From NCBI RefSeq assembly GCF_001039355.2, contig NW_019775476.1:1146-42862 (forward strand): a stretch of 41,717 nt of DNA. The letters run 5' to 3'. A model generated the notes under the pieces. The model did not search any database. It was not told where the DNA came from and saw only the letters and a program-made list of their open reading frames with translations. Made by a program: the position numbers and the translations under genes. Below, in pieces: positions 21,401 through 31,330 of this stretch. The stretch is from Lingula anatina. Its lineage: Eukaryota; Brachiopoda; Lingulata; Lingulida; Lingulidae. The first letter of the stretch is position 1. The number at the start of each line of letters is the position of its first letter.

Positions 21401-24400
21401 GTATCCGCTTCCAGATTTAATGTTGACTGGGGTCATAATCTCAGAAAACCGATCTGCCAACCAAAGTGGATCTATTATGACGACATTTTCCAGTCCATCC
21501 ACTTTGAAGTGTAGGATGTCTCCCAGACGGTGATGTTCAGGAATGAAGCTATCATGTAACTCTCTGTCAGGGAGACCTACCACTTGCGCCATTTCACACA
21601 GTTCAACCATACTTATGATTGGCTTTTCTTCGCTCTTTTTTGCCAAATTCATTTCCAGTTGAATCCAACTCACTGAAACACCAGAACTGCTGATATCGTC
21701 ACATAACTCTTCGATTGCTCCTTTTATTCCATCAAATTCCACTTCACTGGCCAAGTTGCTTATCGCAAAATAACCGTGGACGTGGCCCTTGAGCACCTGT
21801 TTGTCGTCGAGATATTCCCCGAGATCAACAAAAATCTTGTCAGCGTCCTATAATTAAACATGTTTCAAAGTTTTTTTTTCTTTGTTTACAATTTCTTATA
21901 CTCCCCTACCAAAAAAATATCACCCCTGCCGAATTTATGTACATTATTTTTTTCAATATTTAGTAACCATTTTGCAACCGGTCATCGTAAGAAGTTGGGA
22001 TGTGTCACATAGTGTGTTGTCATCTGCAATGTAGTTATTTAACTTTCAACACCTCTTTAATATGAAATACAACACCTTATTGATTATACAGTTGGCACAG
22101 GACTCGGGAGAGAATTACAAGACGGTTGTTTTTGAAGAAAATAATAAAAAAGGCATTGGTTCATGACATGGTTCTGTGTCATTGAACACATTGTAGTTGT
22201 GAAAGAGTATGTAAAGTGGTCGCACAAAACAAAACGGACTATCATTTTTAATTCATGTGACAGTACAAACCCAAGAAAGGGGAAGGGGTGTAATAAGTAA
22301 ATAAATACGAGACGGGTTAAAGGGATACATGAAAGTAACAAGTTTCATTCCGACATTAAATCAGGTAATTATAACTCTTGGCATTTTTCTTAAAGACACG
22401 TGCTCTGTACACGGTTTAATAACAGGCATTGTTTACGTAACAAGAATAATGGAGAAATACAGATTATATATAAAATCAGATGTATTTTCTTTGAAAACTG
22501 TAATAAGAAAATGAATAATCACCTGTGCATTTACTTTGTCCTTATGGGTTCCAATAATAAAAACGCGTGGACAGATATTCTTGTCTTCTTCCGTCGATTT
22601 TCCAATTGTGTGCATATGAATAGAGTTCAACCAAAATACTATAAACTCTGAAACATATATATGGTATAATGTTTTAGATTGACAGCATACATTTAAAAGA
22701 TTTGCTCAAAAAACAGCGTTTTCTTTGTTGTAATACTATGTTGTATAATAAGATAAGGTTTTGTATTTTTCATTGTGTTTGCTATATGCATTTTCCAACT
22801 CTATTTGAATATTCTGTAATTACTCCTTATTCTTACGATATACTAATTGTTGATTTGATCATGATGTAGAAAAGCTATTCAGGTAGACCCCTTAAAGTTT
22901 GGTGCGTCCAAAATCGGGTGGCTAATTAGGTTCAGCGGTTTCATGTAAAAACTCAGAGCTCAGATTATGTGCTGTAACTGTTTCAGATCAGTAGCTTTCC
23001 TTATATCCATTATAAAGCTAACTGCTAATTAAATGTCCACATCTAAAGGGGAAGAAACACATCCATTATGTTGGGATATTAAATGAACCGGATTATAGAT
23101 TGCAATTTCTTTTACAACCAAAACAAAATGTCAAATATTAAGTGAATCCTTTTAGCTTTTTATTAACTAAAATTGTATTTGTATTGTTTTTTTTTTTAAA
23201 TTATTTATTTTTAAAGTCTACAGAACATAATTAGACTCGAAAATATGATTGTTATTATTATTATTTTAATAAGATATTTCAAGGTTTTTCGGTTCAATTT
23301 AATAATAATGCTGGTGGGGTAAGAAAACAACCGTTAATAGGTTTGCTAGATATGAACACAGATTATGTTCATTTATTTAGTCAAAGGATTTTTAATAAGA
23401 AGTATAACAAAAAGTATCTTATATAATGTAATAAAGTTATCTCAGCATTACTAAACAACATTCGTTGATGAGGTAAAGCAAAACACAGCTCACAAACCAA
23501 ATTTTAACAAAACACAGTGACCCATCTAGTTATAAATATATACCCTAGCATACCTTTTACTGTCTTCTTTCTTCTGTACACAGTGATCTCGGCGTTGAGG
23601 CCTAAGTCAAGCCGGAACACCAACAGGTAGATGTTTTGCTCTGAGAGGAACGTCTGGTGTGTGGTGTAGTATATATCTTGGCCGGCAAAATCCCAAATTG
23701 TTATCTGCTTCTCAGGTTCCACAGTTTTTCCTCGAGCCATTGCCTCAATTTTCGCTAAGAGCATCGGATCAATTTCCTTTACATTGATTCTCTCTGTGAT
23801 GTACCGGTATAAAAGAAGGGTAGTTCAAAATGAGATTATGAACGTTCAATGTTTAATATATTTCTAATTTTTAAATTGTATTTAAAATACAATATCGTGT
23901 TGATGATTAGATGAAAGAATGTTAAATACATATTCTGGACATAATTTGATACAACGTATAATATGTGATAATTGGTGAATAATTTATACTGAGGAAAATC
24001 AAGGTAGAAGCAAAAGCTTCAATTCTGCGTAAAAAAGTGAAACGTTTAAACTCATGACCACTTTATTGATTAAAATAAATTTCATCCCAGCGTATGATCT
24101 ATCTGCAATAAATGTGAGAAACATCTGTATATTTAAAGATACGCGTTAGCGTTTGTACAACTTACCTGCTGCTCCTTTAAGATAGTCATCTGAACCACTG
24201 TCGCCAGAGGGAGGGCCTGTAGAATGAACAGCACGATTTAAACTTGTCATTTAGTTATAAAAAGCCCAACTTTCTAAAGATTGCTATCATGGTAGAAGCA
24301 AAAGCTTCAATTCTGCGTAAAAAGCGAAACGTTTAAACTCATGACCACTTTATTGATTAAAATAAATTTCATCCCAGCGTATGATCTATCTGCAATAAAT

Positions 24401-27239
24401 GTGAGAAACATCTGTATATTTAAAGATACGCGTTAACGTTTGTACATCTTACCTGCTGCTCCTTTAAGATAGTCATCTGAACCACTGTCACCAGGGGGAG
24501 GGGCTGTAGAATGAACAGCACGATTTAAACTTGTCATTAAGTTATAAACAGCCCAATGTTCTAAAAAATGCAATAACATTTAAAACGAACATGACGGGCG
24601 ATTGTCATTTACAATAAAAATCTTCAAAAAAAAATATTACATATTTAGTTCAATTTCGGTAGCATCTGAACCACTGTCGCCAGAGGGAGGGCCTGTAGAA
24701 TGAACAGCACGATTTAAACTTGTCATTAAGTTATAAAAAGCCCAACTTTCTAAAGATTGCTATCATGGTAGAAGCAAAAGCTTCAATTCTGCGTAAAAAG
24801 CGAAACGTTTAAACTCATGACCACTTTATTGATTAAAATAAATTTCATCCCAGCGCATGATCTATCTGCAATAAATGTGAGAAACATCTGTATATTTAAA
24901 GATACGCGTTAACGTTTGTACATCTTACCTGCTGCTCCTTTAAGATAGTCATCTGAACCACTGTCAACAGGGGGAGGGGCTGTAGAATGAACAGCACGAT
25001 TTAAACTTGTCATTAAGTTATAAACAGCCCAATGTTCTAAAAAATGCAATAACATTTAAAACGAACATGACGGGCGATTGTCATTTACAATAAAAATCTT
25101 CAAAAAAAAATATTACATATTTAGTTCAATTTCGGTAGCAGTTATCAAATAGACTACAATACTTTCTGTAAAGGTAGACAATATTTTACGCAACTATTTG
25201 ATACTTTACATTATGACAAGCAGTTGCATAAACCGCCTTGATCACGATGATCTGTAAGAGACACACATGTACCTTCCCAATCCGGAGGGATTTCTGCTGA
25301 CAGTGTTCTGTCTGCTGGCTGCTGTGATGTACTTGGTGCCTGTATTCCAATTGCCATGTGTTGCACAAACTGGTCTTCTGGGTCATCTGAGAATAATGAC
25401 ATTATGATATTCCAACAAATGTATTTAAATTTAGCTTTTTCCTGAGCTAAAAACATATATCATGTTGCACAGCTGAAACAATTTTAACCTTTGTGTAAAA
25501 AACAGACTGAGTTTTACAGGTAGACGTTTTTGTCAAAAAAATGAAATAGAATTTGCAGAGCACTTTAAAAAGCTGTAGGTCTACATGTATTAACAGTTGA
25601 ACTCAGAAAGAACTCTCCAGATTGTTATATGTGTGTTTCCTTTTGTTACCAAAAGTAACCCCCCTGTTAGCACCCCATGTGCAATGAGTAATCAAACTAT
25701 TGTCCGACAACAACATCGTGGGCAAACATGTATTGCGTTCATGTTACACATTCCGTCAATTAAAGAGAGACGTTATAAAAAGTAACCAGTTAAGTTATCA
25801 AAAAAATGTTACTTTTATTAACGTCTCACATAATTTATTTCTGAGCTCAACTGTATGCCTTTGATAACTATAAGACGCTAAATTGTATTTTTCATCCAGT
25901 CCCCCGCCCGAAAGACATTATGAGACCCACATGCTTTTACATGTTTTTATGCTTTATCACTTATTGATGGATCTGAGTTAGCTTGTCTTCTTAAATGTGT
26001 TTCCATATTCTGCTTACCTTTTCCTCTGACCCAACGTGAACGCCCGGCTTTATGGATAATACATCTATGGCGGTATATCTTCACGCCAGGTGTGGTTGCA
26101 TCTTTTCCTTCGTCATATTTCTCTTGGAGTAGGCGCTTGGCAAGATGAGTCTTCCCCACACCGTAAGGCCCAACAATAGCTACTCGCTGTCGATGTACTT
26201 TGATCTTACCACTTGCACACAGTCGGTGAAATTGTATGCTAAAGCCTGGTTATATAATCTAGCGGTTACTTACGATGTTGCTTTAGAAGTACAGCATGGA
26301 CGTCAAGACATTGTATTTGTGAAAAACTTTACTTTCGAATTCTATGTTAAGATGGATTGCCTTATCATTGTAGTATGAAATGAACAATGAGACTTGGTGT
26401 GAATAACACAATAATAAAACTCTTCACGTATCCATTGCTCTTTTATCAGAACCATGTGTTCCATGGGCTGTAGAATGAAGAAAGTTGTTATAATTAAATT
26501 TATCATTAAGACATGTAAACCTAGTACGCTACGTTTAAGAAAAGAAAGGGATCAACTTTGAATGTAAAAATGGAGTATGGAAAGGTGTTCTTTATTTATA
26601 TAATCTTTTGGCCAAAACGGAGATTTATTTTCCCTTTAAGCCTAGATACACCTAATAATCTTAATGTGAACGGTTTATGCATTTATAATTTGACCTGACA
26701 TTAGAACAATATTGATTTATTAAAGCGTGGACTTAGAAATCTAAAAAAACATCATGGCGGGGGAAATGAAATGTGGCTGTTCTTGTGGGCAGTTGCAGTA
26801 TTTTAGACTTGGAAATATGAAATAAGATAAAATTGTCAAAACTGAACCAGTTTTTATAATGAACATGGCACAAGATGAAAGCTTTATTACACTAACCTCT
26901 TCTGGCTATCTCTTCTATGTCATGTTCAGCTTTCTCAACATCTCTCACAAGTTTTGTAACGCCAGCTTCTTTCAACAGTATCTTGAGCTTCTCGTACCGC
27001 CCCATTGTTATAACACTACGAATATCCAAGGCTTCCAGGATGTCACTCATCGTATTACAACGCTCCAATTCTCCATATCCCAAATAATACCCACGTACAA
27101 GTTGTTTTATGTCCTGTAAAGTGGAAGTCGTAATTGTATTGTTCAAATGAGCAAACAGTTCATTTTGTCGCCGCCAGATCGCCTTTTCTTCCCCAAACAA
27201 GCCTTCCAATCCTCTATATCCATTGTTAAGGTACGCCAT
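14912..27239 (-). CDS. DED-Roc-COR-RHIM protein (ROCO family), 13 exons
   Basis: Minus-strand exons: 26897-27239, 26428-26467, 26018-26238, 25273-25386, 24929-24979, 24453-24503, 24166-24216, 23554-23793, 22523-22647, 20686-21847, 20438-20479, 19980-20021, 19517-19558, 16189-16251, 14912-15138 (13 distinct segments if each small-exon set is counted by type; 15 in all). Every junction keeps phase and the sum is 2814 nt, 937 residues. Order: DED about 22-112; Roc with P-loop GPYGVGKT at 151-158, WDFAGQ at 324-329 and THKD at 404-407; COR about 413-799; three 14-residue repeats 800-841; RHIM-like core VQVG at 905-908. ROCO proteins are GTPases that dimerise through COR; DED and RHIM are homotypic assembly modules of cell-death signalling, with RHIMs forming amyloid. 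There are no LRRs and no kinase. The last two exons lie beyond a 3.3-kb intron and an N gap, so that join is the weakest. Confidence 0.75.
15331..15409. repeat. (TA)n microsatellite abutting the gap
   Basis: About 79 bases of uninterrupted TA repeat running into the N block; TA continues at 16118-16128 and is followed by poly-T. The gap probably results from failure to assemble this repeat. Confidence 0.95.
15410..16117. other. Assembly gap (708 Ns)
   Basis: Unresolved bases flanked by TA repeat on both sides. It lies in the intron between the 16189-16251 exon and the RHIM exon, so a missing exon cannot be excluded. Long open frames across it are artefacts. Confidence 0.98.
16189..16251 (-). 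CDS. Penultimate linker exon of the ROCO-RHIM gene
   Basis: Acceptor CTATTTTCGTCTAG and donor AGTG|GTGAGC bound 63 nt, phase 1 on both sides. It encodes MYELLREQSSSLQIKEDSSS, a Ser-rich polar linker. Its phase lets it join the 14-residue repeat exons to the RHIM exon without a frame break. Confidence 0.55.
16490..17440 (-). repeat. Repeat family B, inverted partial copy
   Basis: Reverse complement of parts of the array at 28140-33650. The CACACGTTTATTTAGAGAGATGACG region near 16607 and its second occurrence near 17411 match the TCGTCATCGCTATAAATAAACACGTG region near 29031. Another segment (16880-17000, AACGCGACCGTTCATG, CAGCTGTTCAAACAAACAATTGAACAG) matches 29480-29540. It sits in the long intron before the linker exon. 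Confidence 0.7.
17824..17981. mobile_element. Short inverted-repeat element (MITE-like), copy 1
   Basis: Imperfect terminal inverted repeats of about 22 bases: GGTGTAACAGTAATCCAAGTCC at the left, and the complement of GGACTTTTATTCCTGTTACACC at the right. The interior is filled with short GGACT/AGTCC subrepeats such as GTAGGACTAACATTACTTGG. No coding capacity and no clear target-site duplication were found. Intronic. Confidence 0.5.
19020..19235. mobile_element. MITE-like element, copy 2
   Basis: Shares GTAGGACTTACATTACTTGG with copy 1, the same GGACT/AGTCC subrepeats, and a right end reading GGACGTGCACTCCTGCCACACC, which resembles the copy 1 terminus. The left end is not clear. Same intron of the ROCO-RHIM gene. 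Confidence 0.4.
19400..20770 (+). repeat. Tandem triplication carrying a 42-nt exon
   Basis: A unit of about 460 bp is present three times. Each holds a 42-nt exon (donors at 19517, 19980, 20438), an intron block (GGAATACATATTACATAATC, ACATGTACAATGTAACATTA), and the last ~80 bases of the COR exon including its donor (19765, 20219 and the genuine 20686). Copies are highly similar, so the amplification is recent. Confidence 0.9.
19517..20479 (-). CDS. Three tandem 42-nt exons, 14-residue repeats
   Basis: Exons 20438-20479, 19980-20021 and 19517-19558 each have the acceptor ATGATTTCAG or ATCATTTCAG, a GAAG|GTAAGC donor and phase 1 on both sides, so any number can be included without breaking the frame. 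They encode AAGKVPHSPQPLAE, AAGKVPHSPQPLDE and AVGKVPHKLQPLNE. The PxxP-like, Pro/His-rich repeats follow the COR domain and precede the linker to the RHIM. Confidence 0.7.
20686..21847 (-). CDS. COR domain exon
   Basis: A single 1162-nt exon, acceptor TTTAATTATAG (phase 0), donor TTTTCAG|GTAAGC (phase 1), 387 open codons. It begins DADKIFVDLGEYLDDKQVLK and contains the COR hallmark VIIDPLWLADRFSEIM followed by a glycine-rich turn. Further on, LISFPHVMFHPGLFHRLIIR is the typical segment before the C-terminal COR strands. COR follows Roc in all ROCO proteins and mediates dimerisation. The preceding exon ends with the Roc G4 motif, as expected. Not a pseudogene: no stop or frameshift. Confidence 0.9.
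22523..22647 (-). CDS. Roc GTPase exon with G4 motif
   Basis: Acceptor ATATATGTTTCAG and donor CAG|GTGATT bound 125 nt (entry phase 1, exit phase 0). It reads FIVFWLNSIHMHTI, a Ser/Glu/Asp-rich turn and then VFIIGTHKDKV. FWLNSI and the (V/I)GTHKD guanine-specificity loop are characteristic of Roc domains. Confidence 0.85.
23554..23793 (-). CDS. Roc GTPase exon with G3 motif
   Basis: Acceptor GGTACATCACAG, donor AAAG|GTATGC, 240 nt, phase 1 on both sides. It contains ITIWDFAGQDIYYTTHQTFL and YLLVFRLDLG. The DFAGQ switch II motif followed by YYxTHQxFLS is diagnostic of Roc GTPases. Confidence 0.9.
23998..25140 (+). repeat. Nested tandem duplications carrying a 51-nt exon
   Basis: An inner repeat of about 287 bp (AGAAGCAAAAGCTTCAATTC to the exon acceptor) occurs at 23998, 24290 and 24763. 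An outer unit of about 473 bp (roughly 24190-24661) is repeated at 24662-25135. The outer junction at 24662 cuts one exon copy in half (24662-24692), which keeps its acceptor but has lost its donor. Confidence 0.9.
24166..24979 (-). CDS. Three tandem 51-nt linker exons within Roc
   Basis: Exons 24929-24979, 24453-24503 and 24166-24216 share a TTCATTCTACAG acceptor, a GCAG|GTAAG donor and phase 1 on both sides. They encode near-identical 17-residue units of the form PPPxDSGSDDYLKGAA. Each is an acidic, Pro/Gly/Ser-rich and probably flexible linker placed between the P-loop and switch II parts of Roc. Confidence 0.7.
25273..25386 (-). CDS. Linker exon of the ROCO-RHIM gene
   Basis: Acceptor CATTATTCTCAG, donor GGAAG|GTACAT, 114 nt, phase 1 on both sides. 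It encodes DPEDQFVQHMAIGIQAPSTS then a QQPADRTLSAEIPPDWE tail. Low complexity and probably unstructured. It continues the insertion that separates G1 from G3 in Roc. Confidence 0.65.
26018..26238 (-). CDS. Roc GTPase exon with P-loop
   Basis: Acceptor CAGGCTTTAG, donor AAAAG|GTAAGC, 221 nt (entry phase 2, exit phase 1). It reads FHRLCASGKIKVHRQRVAIV then GPYGVGKTHLAKRLLQEKYD. The pattern of a short helix, GKxKVxRxR and GxxxxGK(T/S) is the standard start of Roc. TTPGVKIYRH stands where the switch I Thr region (STEGIE in relatives) is expected. Confidence 0.85.
26428..26467 (-). CDS. 40-nt linker exon of the ROCO-RHIM gene
   Basis: Acceptor TTCATTCTACAG and donor GATAC|GTGAAG. Entry phase 1 and exit phase 2 exactly bridge the DED exon to the P-loop exon. 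It encodes HGTHGSDKRAMD. Its acceptor side resembles the 51-nt linker exons, suggesting it is an older relative of them. Confidence 0.55.
26897..27239 (-). CDS. DED exon of the ROCO-RHIM gene
   Basis: Starts at the ATG of MAYLNNGYRG and ends at donor AAGAG|GTTAGT, phase 1. The DED pattern is RRQNELFAHLNNTITTSTLQ, IKQLVRGYYLGYG, ILEALDIRSVITMGRYEKLK, ILLKEAGVTKLVRDVEKAEH. It is paralogous to 7174-7531. The 5' leader has the acceptor TTTCAG|ATTGA at the same distance as in the paralogue. Confidence 0.8.
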
Positions 27240-27871
27240 CTTACATCTTTACAGAAACGCTGAAATGAGGTGAGTTCAGATGCGTATCACTAAAGGTTGC
27301 AGAAACAATGGCACTCAATCTGAAACACATAATTATGAAATTTTGAAATCGCTCACAGTGCAAGGACTTTCAAACTATAGCATACTTAATTAAAAAATAT
27401 TAACTTATGGTCACATATTCACTGAATACATTTGACACATCTTGCTTGAATCAAACGATGATAAAGAAACTGCTGCAATACTTTCCTTTTAGAAATAGCA
27501 ACGTAGGCCATAGTTTGAACTAATTTTGATAGTAAGGTCTATGCTACTGATTTGTTAGTTCACAATTCCCGCAACAATTAATTGAAAACCAAATGAAACA
27601 ACAACAAAAAATAATAATAATCAACTTATCATCCACAACCAAGGGGTAGGGGTTGGATGACTTTTTTTTCAACATTTTAAAAGCGTTTTTCGCTGATACT
27701 TTATAGTGTTATTATGGACCAATAAAGAGTGATGGAGACCAACAGAGATGGAAGTAATTAATAATTAATAATACTTATTATTATTATTATTATTTTCCAA
27801 CCGGTTGCAAGCCCGAGGTATTCGGGATTCAGATATCGTAAGTTGGTTTGGTGTAAACGCGAATATTTGAC

Positions 27872-28060
27872 AATAATAGATAAACTTGTGATCGCAGCGC
27901 GCAGTGATGGTAAATTTGGTGTTATCATTGCATAAACAAGCTCGTCACAATGTCGCTGTCGTAACTTGTAGGTAACTTTTTTATGCGGGTGACAACAATT
28001 GACAGAAATGCAAACTGGTGCACGTAAACGTAAATAAAAGGATAAAGGGTAGCCTCTAGG
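27872..28060 (-). promoter_or_regulatory. 5' flank conserved between the two DED genes, copy 2
   Basis: Counterpart of 8034-8290, about 0.65-0.8 kb upstream of the DED-Roc start. Shares TTATCATTGCAT, ACAAGCTCGTCACAAT, GTGCACG and AAAGGATAAA. It has an insertion of about 40 bases relative to copy 1 and no equivalent open frame. Confidence 0.4.
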
Positions 28061-30244
28061 GTTCAGCCTATGTTGCTCACGGGGTCCTCGAGTAAACAGT
28101 GCTGCGCAGTTAATTTTCCTTTGAAGTTCTCACTATAGTCTAACGTGCTATAAATTATTATTGTTCATATTCGGAGTATCGTTTGTCTGGGTTATTTTTA
28201 TATCTGACACGGCCCCTATCTCTAGTATTTCAATCAGTTTGCAATGTGACGGCCAACTATTTTTCCTGCAAGTCCCCACGGCGTTCTTTCTTACCATACT
28301 ACATATATATATATACCACATTGAATTGACATTGGAAATACCATGCGCACAACTCACTTGAGCGTCTTATTTGCATGCAGTGTGCTCTTTTTTGACGCGA
28401 TTCATACTTCCTTTAACTCACCAATCAGATATCTGTCTTTTTTTTCACAAAAACTTAATGGCAACGTTCTGTATCTTTACAAATATGTAATGAACTGTTT
28501 CGTGATATAATTAATAATTTCTTGTCCAGTCGTCATGAAAACTACCAACCCAGGTGGAGAGAAATCGTTGTTCTGCTATGGCTACATGTACATTTACCTG
28601 TATGTACCGATAAACAGTTATTAATTTCATATGTAATATTGCACTAACTTTGCTTTAAGACGACTTCACTATTTTTTCTTCAACTCACCAGCATTGCTTG
28701 CGGTGTTTTTTTCTAAAAATGTCGCTAACTTTGCAAGAAATATTTTGTGTCTGTTCAGATGACCTCCCAGGCAAGCTGCGCAATAAAATTTCCCTTTAAA
28801 TCGAACTATAAATAAGCATTGGAAATAACCTGCGTACACATCTTATGAGCATATGTTCTCGAATAGGTATGCCTCTAGTTTACTCTTACGTGACAAGGTT
28901 AATTTTTTCCTAAACTCACCGGTGATGTTTTTGTGTCTTTCAAAAAGCCACAAAACGGGTAATTTATCAGTTTTATGCCTTGTTGTCTGGCAGTCACTTC
29001 ACGTAAACAATGCAATACTATTAAAATTTTCTCGTCATCGCTATAAATAAACACGTGCCCTCGCCATTGTTTGAACAATTACTTTGTTCCCTTTGCAAAA
29101 TATCTTTTGGTGCTATTATTTAATATTGATAAACCCTTAGCTCACCCTTTAATTTTTTATTTATGTTATTTTTCCTGATCAGTTTTTGCGGATTATTTTT
29201 TAATCATGTCTACCCTGTAACTCACGTCTTTTAAATGGATAACAGGAATTGAACTGGTGTATTGTATGGTCTACTTCATTTGAGCACTTTACCCTGTGCC
29301 AGAGGTACCTCCTTATTACTGGTAAACTGGCAAAATCAATTATTTAACGAACTTACTTGTTGTATCTTCTAAGAGATTTACGCCTCTGGCGCCCTTTTCA
29401 CGGAGTTGCACGTACGGTCGTTATGTCGCGTATTCAATTTGCCAGCTTTAAATAACAATTGGAAATACCCTGTTTCTGTTCAATTGTTTGTTCAAACAGC
29501 TGTTTTTACAGGTACTAGTGCATGAACGGTCGCGTCTTTGCAAACTTATAAATGTTTACGCTTTAAGACAACTGACTGTACATAGGCCTCTTTCAATTTT
29601 AGCCAAACCTCTTAACTTATCGTATTGCAGAATTATATCTTTTCTTGTCTGTCCAGTTGTCGACACAGTTGAACTGCGCGATAAAAATCCCCCTTATAAT
29701 AGTCTATAAATGAACATTAGAAATACCCAGCTGCGCACAACTCTTTTGAGCATCTTTTTCTTGACTTGCAATCAGCTCTTTTGTCACATTGTTTACTTTT
29801 TGAAACATAGCCTACTAATTACATTTTTGTGTATTCTTTTTTTTTTAAAAAGTCAATGATAGCCTACCAGTACTGTTAGTTGTTTGGCTGTCACTGCACG
29901 TAAACAATGCGATACCACGTGTATTAAAATTTCCTCGTCATCGCTATAAATAAACTTGTGTCCTCGCCATTGTTTGAACAATCACTTTTTCCCTTTGCAA
30001 AATATATTTTGGTGTATTTATTTAGTATCGATAAACTCTTAAGTCATCCTTTATATTATTTTTACTGCCTGCATGGTCTTAATTCACAACGCCGACCAGT
30101 TTTGCGGCTTATATTTTTAATCATGTCTACGCTGTAGCTCACGTTCGCTAAATGGATAATAGGAATTGAACTGGTATATGATCTACCCTGTACCTTATTT
30201 GAGTACTTTTCACTGCATCAGAGGCACCCGGATACTTCCCTATC

Positions 30245-30722
30245 ACTAGTATATTTTTTTTCAAAATATGGTGACCGCAGCCTACTCCTTTCTCAAGTAC
30301 AATTTGTAATATAGCTGTGCGAGACTCATTCTCATCGACATGTAATATTACGAATCCCAAAATCAGAAACGTTTGCAGGCAAGCTGCGTCATTGGCGTTA
30401 ATTCATTCCATTTTCTTTCTAAATTCTGTTGTTTTTATACATAGATTCATTCGCGGAAATGCTGCAGTAAGGTAAATGTTTATTTTTTCAGAATAATTCA
30501 TATACAAGTATGTTAGCTGACGAAGAAGGGTGAAAATTCATTTAGCGTAATGGCTTACAGATATGTATTATTATGTATTTAAAGCTGGTAGGCTTCTACT
30601 TTAAAATTATTTAAATTGCACATGACATTTGACATTCTTTAAAGAATTGTTATTTTTGTCAGTTATGTTTTTGCTTGAACCAAAGGTAAAAAGCTAGTCC
30701 TATGCTGAAATGTTCGGAGTCG
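30245..30722 (+). repeat. Dispersed repeat family A, copy 3
   Basis: Direct match to about 295-800: TTTCTCAAGTACAATTTGTA, GAAACGTTTGCAGGCAAGCT, GACGAAGAAGGGTGAAAA, AAAAAGCTAGTCCTATGCTG. It lacks the first ~290 bases of copy 1 and joins family B sequence at its left edge. Confidence 0.8.
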
Positions 30723-30872
30723 TGTGTATGACAGGTTTCTTTGTCAACATCACACCGGGAATAGCCATGTAAAGTTTCAGAGGACTTCACTGATAGTAGA
30801 GATTGCATAGAGCCGAGTGCCCTGCTGTCCTGTATATATAGAATGGGTGCGTTGGGCGACATTATTTCACCA
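30723..30872 (-). other. Coding-like fragment next to repeat A
   Basis: A GC-richer stretch open on the minus strand, containing MSPNAPILYIQDSRALGSMQ, then SLLSVKSSETLHGYSRCDVD. A TATATATACAG acceptor-like site lies within it. It interrupts the alignment of repeat A copies. I do not recognise the protein; it may be a captured gene fragment or chance. Confidence 0.25.
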
Positions 30873-30943
30873 ACAGCATCATAAAACTAAGATTTTCAGA
30901 ACTAAAAACGATGATAAATATACTGGATCAAAAAATTATAATA

Positions 30944-30944
30944 A

Positions 30945-30979
<35 letters not shown>
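30944..30979. repeat. (AAAT)n microsatellite
   Basis: About nine tandem AAAT/AATA units. Confidence 0.95.
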
Positions 30980-30980
<1 letters not shown>

Positions 30981-31330
30981 GGAATAAGAGTTACCCGGTG
31001 CTCTTTCTTAAAATATCTTTGATTTTACAAAAATATGGTTCCATGCCTTGTCAGTTGTCAACTCTAGTAAAATCAGCGATGCGCAAATTACCTTCTATCT
31101 CGTCGCAATAAGTAAACATTAGAAATACCCTGCGCACAACTCACTTTAGCATTTTATTATTATGTATTGTGCTTTTATGTGACACAATTAATACTTTCTT
31201 TTACTTACCAATACGTTTTTGTGCGTTTTTTTCCGCACAAAACTCAATGACAACATTTTGCTTTACAAATACGTAATGAGCTCTTTTCCCATGCGACTGA
31301 TCATTTCTTGTCCAGGTGTAAAGAAAACTA

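Noticed and set aside
13840-30722. A giant transposon with repeats A/B as terminal inverted repeats enclosing the ROCO-RHIM gene.
   Set aside because: No target-site duplication or transposase goes with A or B, the gene's last exons lie outside repeat B on the left, and A occurs alone at position 1.
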